Shown here one piece after another: positions 1-8,086 of a DNA stretch of 64,000 nucleotides (the stretch's first letter is position 1; each line of letters opens with the position of its first letter). This DNA is from Planctomycetota bacterium (GTDB taxonomy: Bacteria > Planctomycetota > PLA2 > JAEUHO01). The position numbers and the translations under genes were made by a program. The notes beneath the pieces were generated by a model. The model was not told the DNA's origin, did not search any database, and saw only the letters and a program-made list of their open reading frames with translations. The DNA is taken from assembly GCA_028281445.1 (NCBI GenBank), contig JANQJW010000048.1:1-64000 (forward strand), in the 5' to 3' direction.

Positions 1-1
1 G

Positions 2-250
2 GGCATCCTCACCGCGAGCCTCGTCCATCCCCGCGAGGTGTTCATGCCGGCGATCAAGGAAGCGGCGGCCGGCATCGTGCTCGTGCACAACCACCCGTCA
101 GGCGATCCCGAGCCGAGTCCGGAGGACCACGAGGTCACCGCGCGCCTGTGCGCCGTTGGCGAACTCGTCGGCATCCACGTGCTGGATCACGTCGTCATCG
201 GCGACGGGCGCTACGTGTCGTTTCTCGAACGGGGGCTCATCCAGAACTGA
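2..250 (+). CDS. radC: RadC/JAB-domain protein, C-terminal part (5' truncated by the window edge)
   Basis: The reading frame is open from base 2 and ends in TGA at 250, so only the last 82 residues are visible. The stretch HNHPSGDPEPSPED is the metal-binding JAMM/MPN motif of RadC (H-x-H followed by a serine and an aspartate), and the end [19 protein letters not shown] is the usual RadC C-terminus. RadC proteins are widespread MPN-fold proteins of unsettled function; the old DNA-repair role is doubted. The N-terminal helix-hairpin-helix part lies outside the window. The last 127 bases recur at 7371-7497 and the final 45 bases again at 7554-7598, which suggests that this gene end was a site of insertion or duplication. 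Confidence 0.93.
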   Translation, partial: GILTASLVHPREVFMPAIKEAAAGIVLVHNHPSGDPEPSPEDHEVTARLCAVGELVGIHVLDHVVIGDGRYVSFLERGLIQN

Positions 251-484
251 CGCCAGTCACACAGGCATGCTCGAATCGATCAGAAGAGCCGGGCTCGGTA
301 TCCCACGCGCGCTCTCACTCAGCCTGCGCCAAATTCCACATGGCCGTGGGGCCACACACACCGCCGCTTTCCAGTGCGCCGGCCTCGGCCCTTGACCTCT
401 AGGCGCGAGCTTGTGCGGACGGCGGCACGAACCGCAATCCTGCAGCGAGCGTTGGGAACGGGCGTGTGGTGGAATGCCCACGCG

Positions 485-1213
485 ATGCCTGACGGAACTC
501 CGCACGATGTGCCCCCCCTCTACCGAGCAGTCGGGATGTCCAAGACCTATGACATGGGCGAAGTCCAGGTCCGAGCACTCGTTGACACCGATCTAGACGT
601 AGGCCATGGCGAAGCGCTCGTGATCCTCGGGCCCAGCGGATCCGGGAAGAGCACACTGCTGAATCTGCTCGGCGGTATGGATCGCCCCACGGAAGGCAAG
701 ATCTGGTTTCGCGACGACGAACTGACTCAGTTGGACACGCGCGGCCTCACCTTGTTCCGGCGCCGCCACGTGGGCTTCGTCTTCCAGTTCTACAACCTCA
801 TCCCGAGCCTGACGGCGCTCGAGAACGTGGCCATGGCCACCGAGATCGCCCCAAACCCACGCGACCCGCGAGAGATGCTCGACTTGGTAGGCCTGGGTGA
901 GCGCGCCGACCACTTCCCGGCACAACTCTCAGGCGGGGAGCAGCAGCGTGTGGCTATCGCACGCGCTCTCGCCAAGCGGCCGGAGGTGCTCCTTTGCGAC
1001 GAGCCGACCGGGGCGCTCGACTACAGCACAGGCGTCGTCGTGCTTGACGTTCTACGAGGCGTGAACCGCCAGCTCGGCACCACGCTCCTGATCATCACGC
1101 ACAACGCGGCCATCGGGGAGCTCGCCGACCGCGTCCTGCACATGGGGTCGGGCCGCATCGTCGAAATCCGGTCCAACGAACACCCCAAGGAAGCTGCGGA
1201 GATCGCCTGGTAA
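485..1213 (+). CDS. ABC transporter ATP-binding protein, MacB/LolD type
   Basis: This is the nucleotide-binding subunit of an exporter that acts with the permease directly downstream. All key motifs are intact: Walker [11 protein letters not shown]-loop in [17 protein letters not shown], signature [15 protein letters not shown], Walker [12 protein letters not shown] and H-loop histidine in IITHN. The Q-loop region with a '[12 protein letters not shown]' pattern is typical of the LolD/MacB/YknY group. I chose the ATG at 485 (242 residues, normal family length). The frame runs open to 374, but the added residues look non-coding. The stop and the next start overlap as TAATG, so translation is probably coupled. 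The substrate is unknown. Confidence 0.9.
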   Translation: MPDGTPHDVPPLYRAVGMSKTYDMGEVQVRALVDTDLDVGHGEALVILGPSGSGKSTLLNLLGGMDRPTEGKIWFRDDELTQLDTRGLTLFRRRHVGFVFQFYNLIPSLTALENVAMATEIAPNPRDPREMLDLVGLGERADHFPAQLSGGEQQRVAIARALAKRPEVLLCDEPTGALDYSTGVVVLDVLRGVNRQLGTTLLIITHNAAIGELADRVLHMGSGRIVEIRSNEHPKEAAEIAW

Positions 1214-3579
1214 TGCGCATGCTCGACCGCAAGCTGCTGCGCAATCTGGCAACCATGCGCATGCAGGTTGCGGCAATCGTGCTGGTGATCGCCTGCGGCG
1301 TGGCCTCCTACGTGACCGTGCTGACCGCGTATCGCGCACTGAAGCAATCGCAGGAGGCATACTACGGTCGCTATCGCATGGCGGACTTGTGGGCGCCCGC
1401 CAAGCGCATGCCACGGGCCCTCCTGCACAAGCTTGAGGCCATTGAAGGCGTACGCCGGCTAGAGGGGCGCATCGCCTTCGACGTAGCCATCGACCTCCCT
1501 GTCCTGCTACAGCCGTGCTCGGGGCGTGTCATATCGGTCCCACACCGCCACCGGCAGATTCTCAATGACCTGCACGTAGTGCGTGGCCGCTGGTTCACCG
1601 GTCAGGGGACTCGGGAAGTAATCGTGGACGAGCGCTTCGCTGACGCCCACGGGCTCGACGTCGGCGATCGTCTACGGGTGATCATGAACAACAAGAAGGA
1701 GGCGCTGACAATCGTCGGCCTCGCTCTGAGTCCGGAGTTCGTCTATCTCTTGGGGGGAGGACAGGTCATTCCGGATGCGAAGCACTTTACGGTCCTGTGG
1801 GTCGCCGAGCCCTTTGCCGAGTCGGTGTTCGACTTCGATGACGCCACGAACGAGGTGGTGGCGGCGCTGGACCGGGAGGCCGTGGTCGAGGACGTGATCG
1901 CCCGCTTCGACGACCTGATGACCCCGTACGGCGCTCTGGGCGCCATCGCGCGCGAAGACCAGCTCTCCAACCGTTTCGTGACGCGCCAGCTCAAGAGGCT
2001 CGAGGGCGCCGGCCAGATGGTGCCCATCACCTTCCTGGCCGTCGCGGCCTTCGTGCTGCACGTCCTGATGGATCGGCTCGTGCGCACCCAGCGAACTCAG
2101 ATCGCCGTGCTGCGCGCCTTCGGGTACACGACCGGCGAAGTAGCACGGCACTTCCTCAAGCTGGCTGTTCTCGTGGGCGTCCTTGGGGCCGCCGTCGGAT
2201 GCGCACTGGGGGCGTGGCTGGCGGGCGGCCTGCTCGGCATCTACAAGCAGTTCTTCACGTTCCCGATGCTCGAATTCGGTGCGGACGGAACCGTCCTCGC
2301 CGGCGGCGTTCTCGTGAGCATCGTGTTCTCCGTGCTCGGCGCGCTGGGTGCGGTGCGCGCCATTGCACGCATCGCGCCGGCCGAAGGGATGCGCGCGGAG
2401 TCGCCCCCGACGTACCGCCGGACGCTGCTCGAGCGACTGCGCCCCCTGTGGCACATCTTGGGCTCGGCACCACGCATGATCCTGAGACACATGGCACGCA
2501 CCAAACTGCGGGCTGCCATCACCATCACGGGCGTGGCCCTGGCGACCTCGCTGATCATGCTCACGCTCTGGGCGCGCAGCGGGACGGACGTACTGGTCAA
2601 CACCCAGTATGGGTTGATCGAGCGCCAGGACATGCAGGTTCGTTTCCACGACGACCGGCCCCGCAGCGCGCTATACGAGATCCAGCACATCCCCGGCGTG
2701 CGCACCGCCGAGGCGTTGTTGACGGTGCCGGTCGAACTGGTCAACGGCTGGCGCACGCGACGCACGGCCATCATGGGGCTGGAGCAGGGCCAGGCCCTGC
2801 GCGCGTTGTTGGACCGTGACCTCAGGCACGTGGGGCTGCCCGAGGACGGACTGATGATGTCCCGCAAGTTGGCAGAGCTACTCGGGCTCGAGGTCGGCGA
2901 CTGGGTGCGCGCGAGGGTTCTGACCGGCGGAAGGCAGCGCCTCAGGCTACGCCTCGAACGCATTGTGGACGAGTACCTGGGGGTCTTTGCGTACGCTGAC
3001 CTGGGAAGGCTATCGCGCTGGATCGATGAGGAGGGCGTCCTCAACGGCGCCCTCGTCACCGTCGATCGGAGACAGATCGAAACCGTGGGGCGGACTCTCA
3101 AGGAGCTTCCCGCCATCGCATCGGTGACGCTACGGAGCCACGCCATCGCGTCGTTCGAGGAGACCGTAGGTGAGACGCAGGACGTGACGTACAGCGTCTG
3201 GATCCTGTTCGCGTGCATCATGACCTTTGGTGTCATGTACAACGCCGCACGGATTTCGCTTGCGGAGCGTCAGCGCGAACTGGGCTCCATGCGGGTGCTG
3301 GGGTTCACGACCCGTGAGGTCAGCGTCCTGCTACTGGGCGAGAACATGTTGTTGGCAGTCTTGGGCCTCGTGCCGGGCATCGCGCTGGGAATCTGGTTCG
3401 CGTGGCTGCTGGCCAAGGCGGGCGAGACAGATCTCTTCCGATGGCCGTTCGTGGTGCACCCCGCAACCGCTTTCTGGTCGGTGATCTGTGTGCTCGTCTT
3501 CGGACTGCTTGCCAACCTGCTGGTCGTCCGGCGCCTCCGGAGTCTGGACCTAGTCCAAGTCCTCAAGGAACGGGGGTAG
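1213..3579 (+). CDS. ABC transporter permease with two FtsX/MacB-type units
   Basis: This is a 788-residue inner-membrane permease. About eight membrane segments fall in two blocks: one near residues 16-38, three between about 270 and 390, one near 435 and three between about 670 and 785. Large extracytoplasmic domains lie between the outer helices of each half. Both halves carry the FtsX-type cytoplasmic loop that contacts the ATPase (RTQIAVLRAFGYTTGEV and RQRELGSMRVLGFTTREV). This internal duplication is typical of large single-chain permeases that work with a LolD/MacB ATPase and do not import small solutes. It sits between the ATPase (1-base overlap) and the HlyD-family adaptor (2-base gap), so the three genes form one tripartite efflux operon. 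The cargo could be a lipoprotein, peptide or hydrophobic compound; the sequence does not say. Confidence 0.88.
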   Translation: MRMLDRKLLRNLATMRMQVAAIVLVIACGVASYVTVLTAYRALKQSQEAYYGRYRMADLWAPAKRMPRALLHKLEAIEGVRRLEGRIAFDVAIDLPVLLQPCSGRVISVPHRHRQILNDLHVVRGRWFTGQGTREVIVDERFADAHGLDVGDRLRVIMNNKKEALTIVGLALSPEFVYLLGGGQVIPDAKHFTVLWVAEPFAESVFDFDDATNEVVAALDREAVVEDVIARFDDLMTPYGALGAIAREDQLSNRFVTRQLKRLEGAGQMVPITFLAVAAFVLHVLMDRLVRTQRTQIAVLRAFGYTTGEVARHFLKLAVLVGVLGAAVGCALGAWLAGGLLGIYKQFFTFPMLEFGADGTVLAGGVLVSIVFSVLGALGAVRAIARIAPAEGMRAESPPTYRRTLLERLRPLWHILGSAPRMILRHMARTKLRAAITITGVALATSLIMLTLWARSGTDVLVNTQYGLIERQDMQVRFHDDRPRSALYEIQHIPGVRTAEALLTVPVELVNGWRTRRTAIMGLEQGQALRALLDRDLRHVGLPEDGLMMSRKLAELLGLEVGDWVRARVLTGGRQRLRLRLERIVDEYLGVFAYADLGRLSRWIDEEGVLNGALVTVDRRQIETVGRTLKELPAIASVTLRSHAIASFEETVGETQDVTYSVWILFACIMTFGVMYNAARISLAERQRELGSMRVLGFTTREVSVLLLGENMLLAVLGLVPGIALGIWFAWLLAKAGETDLFRWPFVVHPATAFWSVICVLVFGLLANLLVVRRLRSLDLVQVLKERG

Positions 3580-3581
3580 CA

Positions 3582-4904
3582 ATGCTGCGCAAGGTCGTGC
3601 CCGCACTGGTCGTCGTCGTTGTCCTCGGCGGCTTCTGGCTCTTCTCGCGCACGCGGCCTATGCCGGTCGACGTGGCGATGATCGCGCGCGGCCCCATTCG
3701 GTCCGTGGTCGAAGAGGAGGCCAAGACGCGAGTGCGCGAACGCTATGTGGTTTCCGCCCCCGTGGCCGGACGGCTGTATCGGACACAACACGACGAAGGC
3801 GATCCCGTCGAGAAAGGCGAGCTGGTCGGAGAGATCGATCCTCTGCCGCTGAAGAGCCGTGTCGAGGAAGCCGAGGCGATGAGCCGGGCGCTCGAGCGCC
3901 GCATCGAAGGTGTGGCCACGCGCAAACCAAAGCCCGAGGAGCTCCAGCGTGCCAAGGTGGTGGAGCAGCGCACCCAGGAGGCGCTCGCGATCAGCAAGAA
4001 GCTGCTGGCGGAGATCAAGGTCGAAGAAGCGGATGCGGCAAAGGACCTGGAACGCGCGACTACCCTGGCGCGAACACGGGTCATCGAGATCGCTGAGCTG
4101 GACGAAGCGAAGACGCGAGCGGGGCGGGCACGCCAGCGGCTCCTGGCGCAAGAGGTACGCGTCAAGATCAGCAAGCTCGAGATCGCAATGGCCAAGCTGG
4201 ATCGCGGCGTGATCGAAGCGCGGCTTCACGACTTCGACTGGCAGGAAAAGGAGTACAAGGAGCAGATCGCAGCCGTGCAGGCCGCCTTGGCCGCCACCCG
4301 AGCGGACTTGAAGCGGACGCGCATTCAGTCCCCCGCTGACGGCGTCATCCTCAGGGTCATTCGGGAAAGCGAGCAGGTCGTGACCGCCGGCACTCCTCTT
4401 ATCGAGATCGGAGACCTCGGAGACCTGGAGGTCGAGGTCGAGTTTCTGTCAGAGGACGTTGCGCACATGCGCGTGGGCATGCCTGCCGAGATCTTCGGCC
4501 GTGCTCTGGGTGACCAGCTGTTCGCTGGCAAGGTCAGCAGGATCTACCCCAGTGCGTTCACCAAGATCTCATCCCTGGGCGTAGAACAGCAGCGCGTCGT
4601 CGTTGTTGTCCGGTTCGACGAGAAGGACACCGGGCTCGGCGACCAGTATCGGATCGAAGCACGCGTGATTCTGCAGTCAAAGCAGGACGTTGTGCTGGTC
4701 CCCGAGGGAGCCCTGTTCCGTTCCCGTGGGGCGTGGCACGTGTTCCGCGTAGATGGGAACGAGGCTCGGCTCACGGCGATCGAAACGGGAATCCGCGATG
4801 GGCGGATGCGGGAGGTCCTTTCAGGCCTCGAGCCGGGAGCAGGCGTGATCCTGCATCCGGATGACGACTTGGAGGACGGGGCTCCCGTTGAGCCGATCAA
4901 GTAG
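3582..4904 (+). CDS. HlyD/RND-type periplasmic adaptor subunit of the ABC efflux system
   Basis: This is a 440-residue membrane-fusion protein that would link the permease to an outer-membrane channel. A single N-terminal membrane anchor (residues about 5-22) is followed by the first half of a biotinyl-lipoyl domain (VVSAPVAGRLYRTQHDEGDPV). A long alpha-helical hairpin rich in E, K, R and A follows at about residues 85-230. The second lipoyl half contains IQSPADGVILRV, and a beta-barrel with a membrane-proximal domain ends the protein. I chose the ATG at 3582, two bases after the permease stop, over upstream in-frame starts inside the permease gene. No outer-membrane TolC-type gene lies nearby, so the channel must be encoded elsewhere. 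Confidence 0.9.
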   Translation: MLRKVVPALVVVVVLGGFWLFSRTRPMPVDVAMIARGPIRSVVEEEAKTRVRERYVVSAPVAGRLYRTQHDEGDPVEKGELVGEIDPLPLKSRVEEAEAMSRALERRIEGVATRKPKPEELQRAKVVEQRTQEALAISKKLLAEIKVEEADAAKDLERATTLARTRVIEIAELDEAKTRAGRARQRLLAQEVRVKISKLEIAMAKLDRGVIEARLHDFDWQEKEYKEQIAAVQAALAATRADLKRTRIQSPADGVILRVIRESEQVVTAGTPLIEIGDLGDLEVEVEFLSEDVAHMRVGMPAEIFGRALGDQLFAGKVSRIYPSAFTKISSLGVEQQRVVVVVRFDEKDTGLGDQYRIEARVILQSKQDVVLVPEGALFRSRGAWHVFRVDGNEARLTAIETGIRDGRMREVLSGLEPGAGVILHPDDDLEDGAPVEPIK

Positions 4905-5059
4905 TGAGTCGGCGGGAGATCCGCGGGGCACCCGCGAGTATCGATGCTCACCCCAAGAGGAAGCATGATGAGCGAACCCAAAGGACATCATGGCGCTGGT
5001 GGAGAATGAAATCTCGGCACCGTCTTCTCACAAGACGCAACCGCGACGGGCCCGACTTA

Positions 5060-5698
5060 TCAGTGCGCGACCGTGAATCGGGTCCGACGATGCCGAGGCT
5101 GCTCAGCCTCGTCGATCAATGCCACGGCGAAGTCCTCGTAGGAGATCTTGGACTCGCCGTTGGCGTCGACCACGAGTTCGTCGCTGCCCAGCCGATAGTC
5201 GCCGGTACGCGCGCCCGGTTCGATCAACGCCGGTGGACTCAGATACGTCCAGTCCGCGACCTCTTCGGCTCGACAGACCTCCAGTTGGTCTGCACAGGCC
5301 TTTGCGATCGCCCGCCACGCGTCGGGAACCAAGCGGTCGTCCTCGAGCACGGTGCCGTCACCGCCGGGGATGGTCAGGCTCGCGGCTCCACCCACGAGCA
5401 GCAGCCGGACATCACTCGCACGAATCCCACTCAAGAGTGAGCGAGCGGTCTCGACGAGCTCGCCTTCCCTGCCGGCGGGCGGGCGAGTTGCGCTGACGAC
5501 GAGGTCGTGGTCGCGGCTGATGCGTGCGACGTCGCGCACGCTGCTCGCATCGCCGAGGTCCACCCGCACAGCGGGCGACAGATCTGACGAGCGAGCAGCG
5601 TCCCGTACAACGGCGGTGACGGCATGGCTTCTCCTGAGCGCCTCTGCGACGATCCGGCTTCCGACCTGCCCGGTCGCTCCGAAGATCGCGATACGCAT
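5060..5698 (-). CDS. NAD(P)H-binding SDR-like protein (NmrA/YwnB type)
   Basis: This is a 212-residue atypical short-chain dehydrogenase-fold protein. The N-terminus MRIAIFGATGQVGSRIV has the dinucleotide-binding glycine pattern GxxGxxG, followed by a basic residue after strand 2 (VVRDAAR) that would favour NADP(H). A further conserved stretch is LLLVGGAASL. These proteins reduce small electrophiles or quinones, or act as redox sensors; the exact substrate cannot be read from sequence. Its start overlaps the stop of the upstream metallo-beta-lactamase-fold gene at 5698, so it is the last gene of a three-gene operon under the MarR regulator. Together the genes suggest a stress or detoxification cassette. 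Confidence 0.8.
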   Translation of the reverse strand: MRIAIFGATGQVGSRIVAEALRRSHAVTAVVRDAARSSDLSPAVRVDLGDASSVRDVARISRDHDLVVSATRPPAGREGELVETARSLLSGIRASDVRLLLVGGAASLTIPGGDGTVLEDDRLVPDAWRAIAKACADQLEVCRAEEVADWTYLSPPALIEPGARTGDYRLGSDELVVDANGESKISYEDFAVALIDEAEQPRHRRTRFTVAH

Positions 5699-6501
5699 CA
5701 GCTTGCCACTGCGGTCAAGAACCGCTCCATGGAGGCGTCGACTGCCGGGCGTCCACCGCCAATGATGTCGCGGCCCCAGGTGTACCCGTACACGTCCTCG
5801 AACTCGAGGGCCGAAAGACGCTCGCGCATCGCAACGATGTCACTGGTGCGCATCGGCACCAGGTTCGGGTAGCTGTACATGAAGGAGACGTGGCGGCGAT
5901 CCAGGCCAACTTGCAACGCATCTCCGGAGAACAGGGCGCCGCCCGGTCGGGGACCGTTCGGCCAGTGCAGGACCGTGCTGCCGGGGAAGTGACCACCGAC
6001 CCGGACCAGGGTCACGTCCGAGATCGTGAGCCTGTCGCCCGCCCAGAACTCGATCGCCGGGTGCGGGCGCTGCACCCACTCACGGTCCGCTTCGTGCAGC
6101 ATGATCGGCACACCGCCAAAAGCCTCGCTCCATTCGACCATCGAGGAATAGAAGTGCGGGTGCGAGATGGCGATGCGGTCGAGACCGCCCCGAGCCTGGA
6201 TGGCCTCCACGGCCTCGTCTGTGACGACGCTGAGGGTTTCCCAGAGGATGTTCTCGTCCTTGGTCGGGATCAGGAACGCGCGCTGGTTGATCGCGAACGA
6301 CGGCGTCAGTCCGAGCGCGAGGATGCCGTAGTGGTCCTCGAGTCGGGCTCCGTGGGCCTGGGCCAGGGCCTCGTGAGTAGTCCAACGCTGACCACTCCAG
6401 CCGACGTATTGGCGGTCGTCCTCGCAGATGGAACAGCTCTCGGGAGGTTGCTGGGAGTTGCCGTATTGGGTCCCACAGGTTTCGCAGATGAAATGAGTCA
6501 T
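5698..6501 (-). CDS. Metallo-beta-lactamase-fold protein with rubredoxin-like zinc ribbon
   Basis: This is a 267-residue protein. The first about 35 residues carry two CxxC pairs (CETCG and CSICE), a rubredoxin/zinc-ribbon-like knuckle. The rest resembles the MBL fold: the segment AISHPHFYSSMVEW sits where the HxHxDH metal site should be, VGGHFPGSTVLHW supplies the next histidine and FSGDALQ the bridging aspartate. In the first motif the usual D-H pair reads Y-S, so one metal site is probably altered or lost. It lies between the MarR gene (29-base gap) and the NAD(P)H-binding gene (1-base overlap). It could be a glyoxalase-II-like hydrolase or a non-catalytic binder. Function is not established. 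Confidence 0.8.
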   Translation of the reverse strand: MTHFICETCGTQYGNSQQPPESCSICEDDRQYVGWSGQRWTTHEALAQAHGARLEDHYGILALGLTPSFAINQRAFLIPTKDENILWETLSVVTDEAVEAIQARGGLDRIAISHPHFYSSMVEWSEAFGGVPIMLHEADREWVQRPHPAIEFWAGDRLTISDVTLVRVGGHFPGSTVLHWPNGPRPGGALFSGDALQVGLDRRHVSFMYSYPNLVPMRTSDIVAMRERLSALEFEDVYGYTWGRDIIGGGRPAVDASMERFLTAVAS

Positions 6502-6530
6502 GGTCTCGTTCTCCAGTCAGAATTCGTGGA

Positions 6531-7025
6531 TCATCTCTCCTCGTCTTCAAGCGTCGAGAGGAAGGCCATCAGCAGACGGTTCAAGCGTTTGAACTGGCTG
6601 TCGGTCAGGCCGGAGGTGAGCCGCGCCTGGGTTTCGACGTGGTCCGTCACTGCGGCGTCGATGACGTCGAAGCCGTCATCGGTGAGTTTGATCAGCACGC
6701 TCCGACCGTCCTCGGCGTTGCGGACGCGCTTCACGTAGCCGGCCGCCACGAGCTGGTCGATCCGGTGGGTCATCGTGCCCGACGTGACCATCGTGCTGGC
6801 GATCAGCTCTCCGGGCGTCATCTCGTAGGGCTCTCCGGAACGGCGAAGCGTTGCCAGTCCGTCGAAACTGGCGAGGTTGAGGCCGTGTGCAGCGAAGGTC
6901 TCGCCCATTGCCCCGGTGAGGTGGCTGTAGAGGCGCTTGATGCGTCCGATCAGCCCCATGGAGGCGACATCGAGGTCCGGCCGCTCGCGGCCCCACTGCT
7001 CGAGAATGCGTTGGACGTGATCCAT
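6531..7025 (-). CDS. MarR-family transcriptional regulator
   Basis: This is a 164-residue dimeric winged-helix repressor. It has an N-terminal dimerisation helix, a winged helix around SFDGLATLRRSGEPYEMTPG, the recognition region STMVTSGTMTHRIDQL, and the wing RVRNAEDGRSVLIKLT with the DGR/DRR hallmark. I used the ATG at 7025. The frame runs open further upstream, but that part would read through the palindromic operator at 7049-7082. The regulator probably represses its own operon (regulator, MBL-fold protein, NAD(P)H-binding protein) by binding that operator. A possible -10 (TATCGT on the reverse strand) sits only seven bases before the ATG, so the mRNA could be leaderless. The inducer is unknown; phenols or quinones are usual for such operons. 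Confidence 0.9.
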   Translation of the reverse strand: MDHVQRILEQWGRERPDLDVASMGLIGRIKRLYSHLTGAMGETFAAHGLNLASFDGLATLRRSGEPYEMTPGELIASTMVTSGTMTHRIDQLVAAGYVKRVRNAEDGRSVLIKLTDDGFDVIDAAVTDHVETQARLTSGLTDSQFKRLNRLLMAFLSTLEDEER

Positions 7026-7048
7026 GCCCCAAACGATAGGCGCAATTG

Positions 7049-7082
7049 TCTCGACTTCAAGATAAAAATCTTGAAGTCGAGA
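7049..7082 (-). promoter_or_regulatory. Perfect 15-bp inverted repeat, probable MarR operator
   Basis: TCTCGACTTCAAGAT (7049-7063) and its exact reverse complement (7068-7082) are separated by AAAA. The repeat lies 24 bases upstream of the MarR start. Each arm is itself an imperfect palindrome of the form ATCTYGA-NN-TCRAGAT, close to the site type bound by MhqR-like MarR proteins. The region may therefore hold two adjacent dimer sites. A candidate -35 (TTGAAG) of the operon promoter overlaps the promoter-proximal arm. Confidence 0.75.
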
Positions 7083-7370
7083 TACATTGTTCGGGAGCGA
7101 GCTCTGATGGCACTCCCGATCGCAGCGGGTGCTCTTCCGTAGGCGCATCCGGCGAGCCGACGGTGCAGCCCAGGGAGACAATGGACGCAATTGCTCCGGT
7201 CTGGCCACTAGCCCTCGTCCTGCCCCTGGGGGTCGACCAATGGCGATCCACGGTGCGCGATTCGCGTTGCCGCCTGCGGGCCCGAAGGCCGAGGGGGCGC
7301 ATCGGCTAGCGCGAGTCCCCCTCCGCGACCGAAGCGGATGACCAGATCGGGCAGGCCTTCCCTGTCGCCC
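7083..7370. other. Non-coding stretch between the MarR operator and the radC remnants
   Basis: About 290 bases with no convincing gene. The short open frame starting with ATG at 7181 is only about 46 codons, arginine-rich and without a recognisable domain. It may be a decayed remainder of whatever once joined the island to the radC copies downstream. Confidence 0.4.
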
Positions 7371-7497
7371 GGAGGACCACGAGGTCACCGCGCGTCTCTG
7401 CGCGGTTGGCGAGCTGGTCGGGATCCACGTGCTCGATCACGTCGTCATCGGCGACGGACGGTACGTGTCGTTCCTCGAGCGGGGGCTGATTCACAAC
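7371..7497 (+). pseudogene. radC 3'-end fragment, second copy
   Basis: These 127 bases align without gaps to 121-247, the end of the radC at the window start, with 14 mismatches. All 14 fall at third codon positions and only one changes the residue (Gln to His near the end). The fragment encodes [11 protein letters not shown] through [13 protein letters not shown] but has no 5' part and runs on to a later stop, so it is not a working gene. The silent pattern means the two copies diverged while both were under selection as genes. Confidence 0.85.
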
Positions 7498-7553
7498 GTG
7501 CGGTGCCGCGAATAGTCGTTGCAGATTGTGACCGACTTCGAATCTCACGCGTT

Positions 7554-7598
7554 GGGAGGTACGTGTCGTTCCTCGAACGCGGGTTGATTCAGATCTGA
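7554..7598 (+). pseudogene. radC 3'-end fragment, third copy
   Basis: Fourteen codons plus TGA encode [14 protein letters not shown], the exact kind of RadC C-terminus. It lies 56 bases after the second fragment and differs from both other copies at silent sites. It has no upstream coding part. Three radC ends in a row suggest repeated insertion or duplication at the same gene end. Confidence 0.75.
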
Positions 7599-7713
7599 CG
7601 CGGGCGGCTGTCGAGTCACGGAGCCTGGGCGTGAACATGGTCCCGGGCTCAGCACGCGCAGCTGACGAACGTGAATCTGCAACAACTACTCACGCCACGG
7701 TACTACAGCGGCG

Positions 7714-7932
7714 CTACCAGACGTTGTCGTATTCCCCGGGCCCCACCTCGTACTCATAGGGATCCGAGAACCGGTGGCTTCTGTCGTCGTCCAGCGTGCT
7801 CCCGACCGCCGCCCCGACGGCGGCGCCTGCGATTGCACCTCCGCTACCGCAGCCCGCGAAAAGGCTTGCGGCAACCAGCACTGCGCTCAGGGCCGTCTTC
7901 GTCAGTCGGCTGCTCGTGGCGGTCGCTCTCAT
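7714..7932 (-). CDS. Small glycine-zipper lipoprotein
   Basis: This is a 72-residue predicted lipoprotein. The signal peptide ends in the lipobox SLFAGC, and the mature part starts with a glycine zipper (GGAIAGAAVGAAVGS), followed by a short acidic and aromatic tail. Glycine-zipper motifs pack helices in membranes and occur in small outer-membrane proteins of the SlyB/OmpA-like group. I chose the ATG at 7932 because GGAG precedes it. It stands alone between the radC remnants and the HEAT-like gene. No specific function can be given. Confidence 0.7.
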   Translation of the reverse strand: MRATATSSRLTKTALSAVLVAASLFAGCGSGGAIAGAAVGAAVGSTLDDDRSHRFSDPYEYEVGPGEYDNVW

Positions 7933-8086
7933 CGCTTTGCTCCTTCGCTGTCCCAACGACGCTTCCGCTCACCGGTAGTTTCGCCAGTTGCGGACATCCG
8001 GAGGAGGGTCTCGGATAGGCCCGCGCGAACGCGATTCCGTGGGGTCGCGAGGCGCTCTCCGACGGAAACCGAGCCCCGGCACCTCG

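Noticed and set aside
4920..4937. Terminator of the ABC efflux operon (CGCGGG/CCCGCG hairpin)
   Set aside because: The hairpin is real but short and has no T-run, so I did not list it as a terminator.
7181..7309. Small gene starting with ATG at 7181
   Set aside because: Only about 46 codons, arginine-rich, with no homology I recognise, in a region that looks like insertion debris.
250..7598. Prophage or complete integrative conjugative element
   Set aside because: No integrase, relaxase, phage structural gene or tRNA target is visible. The radC end repeats suggest insertion but the moving enzyme would have to lie outside the window.
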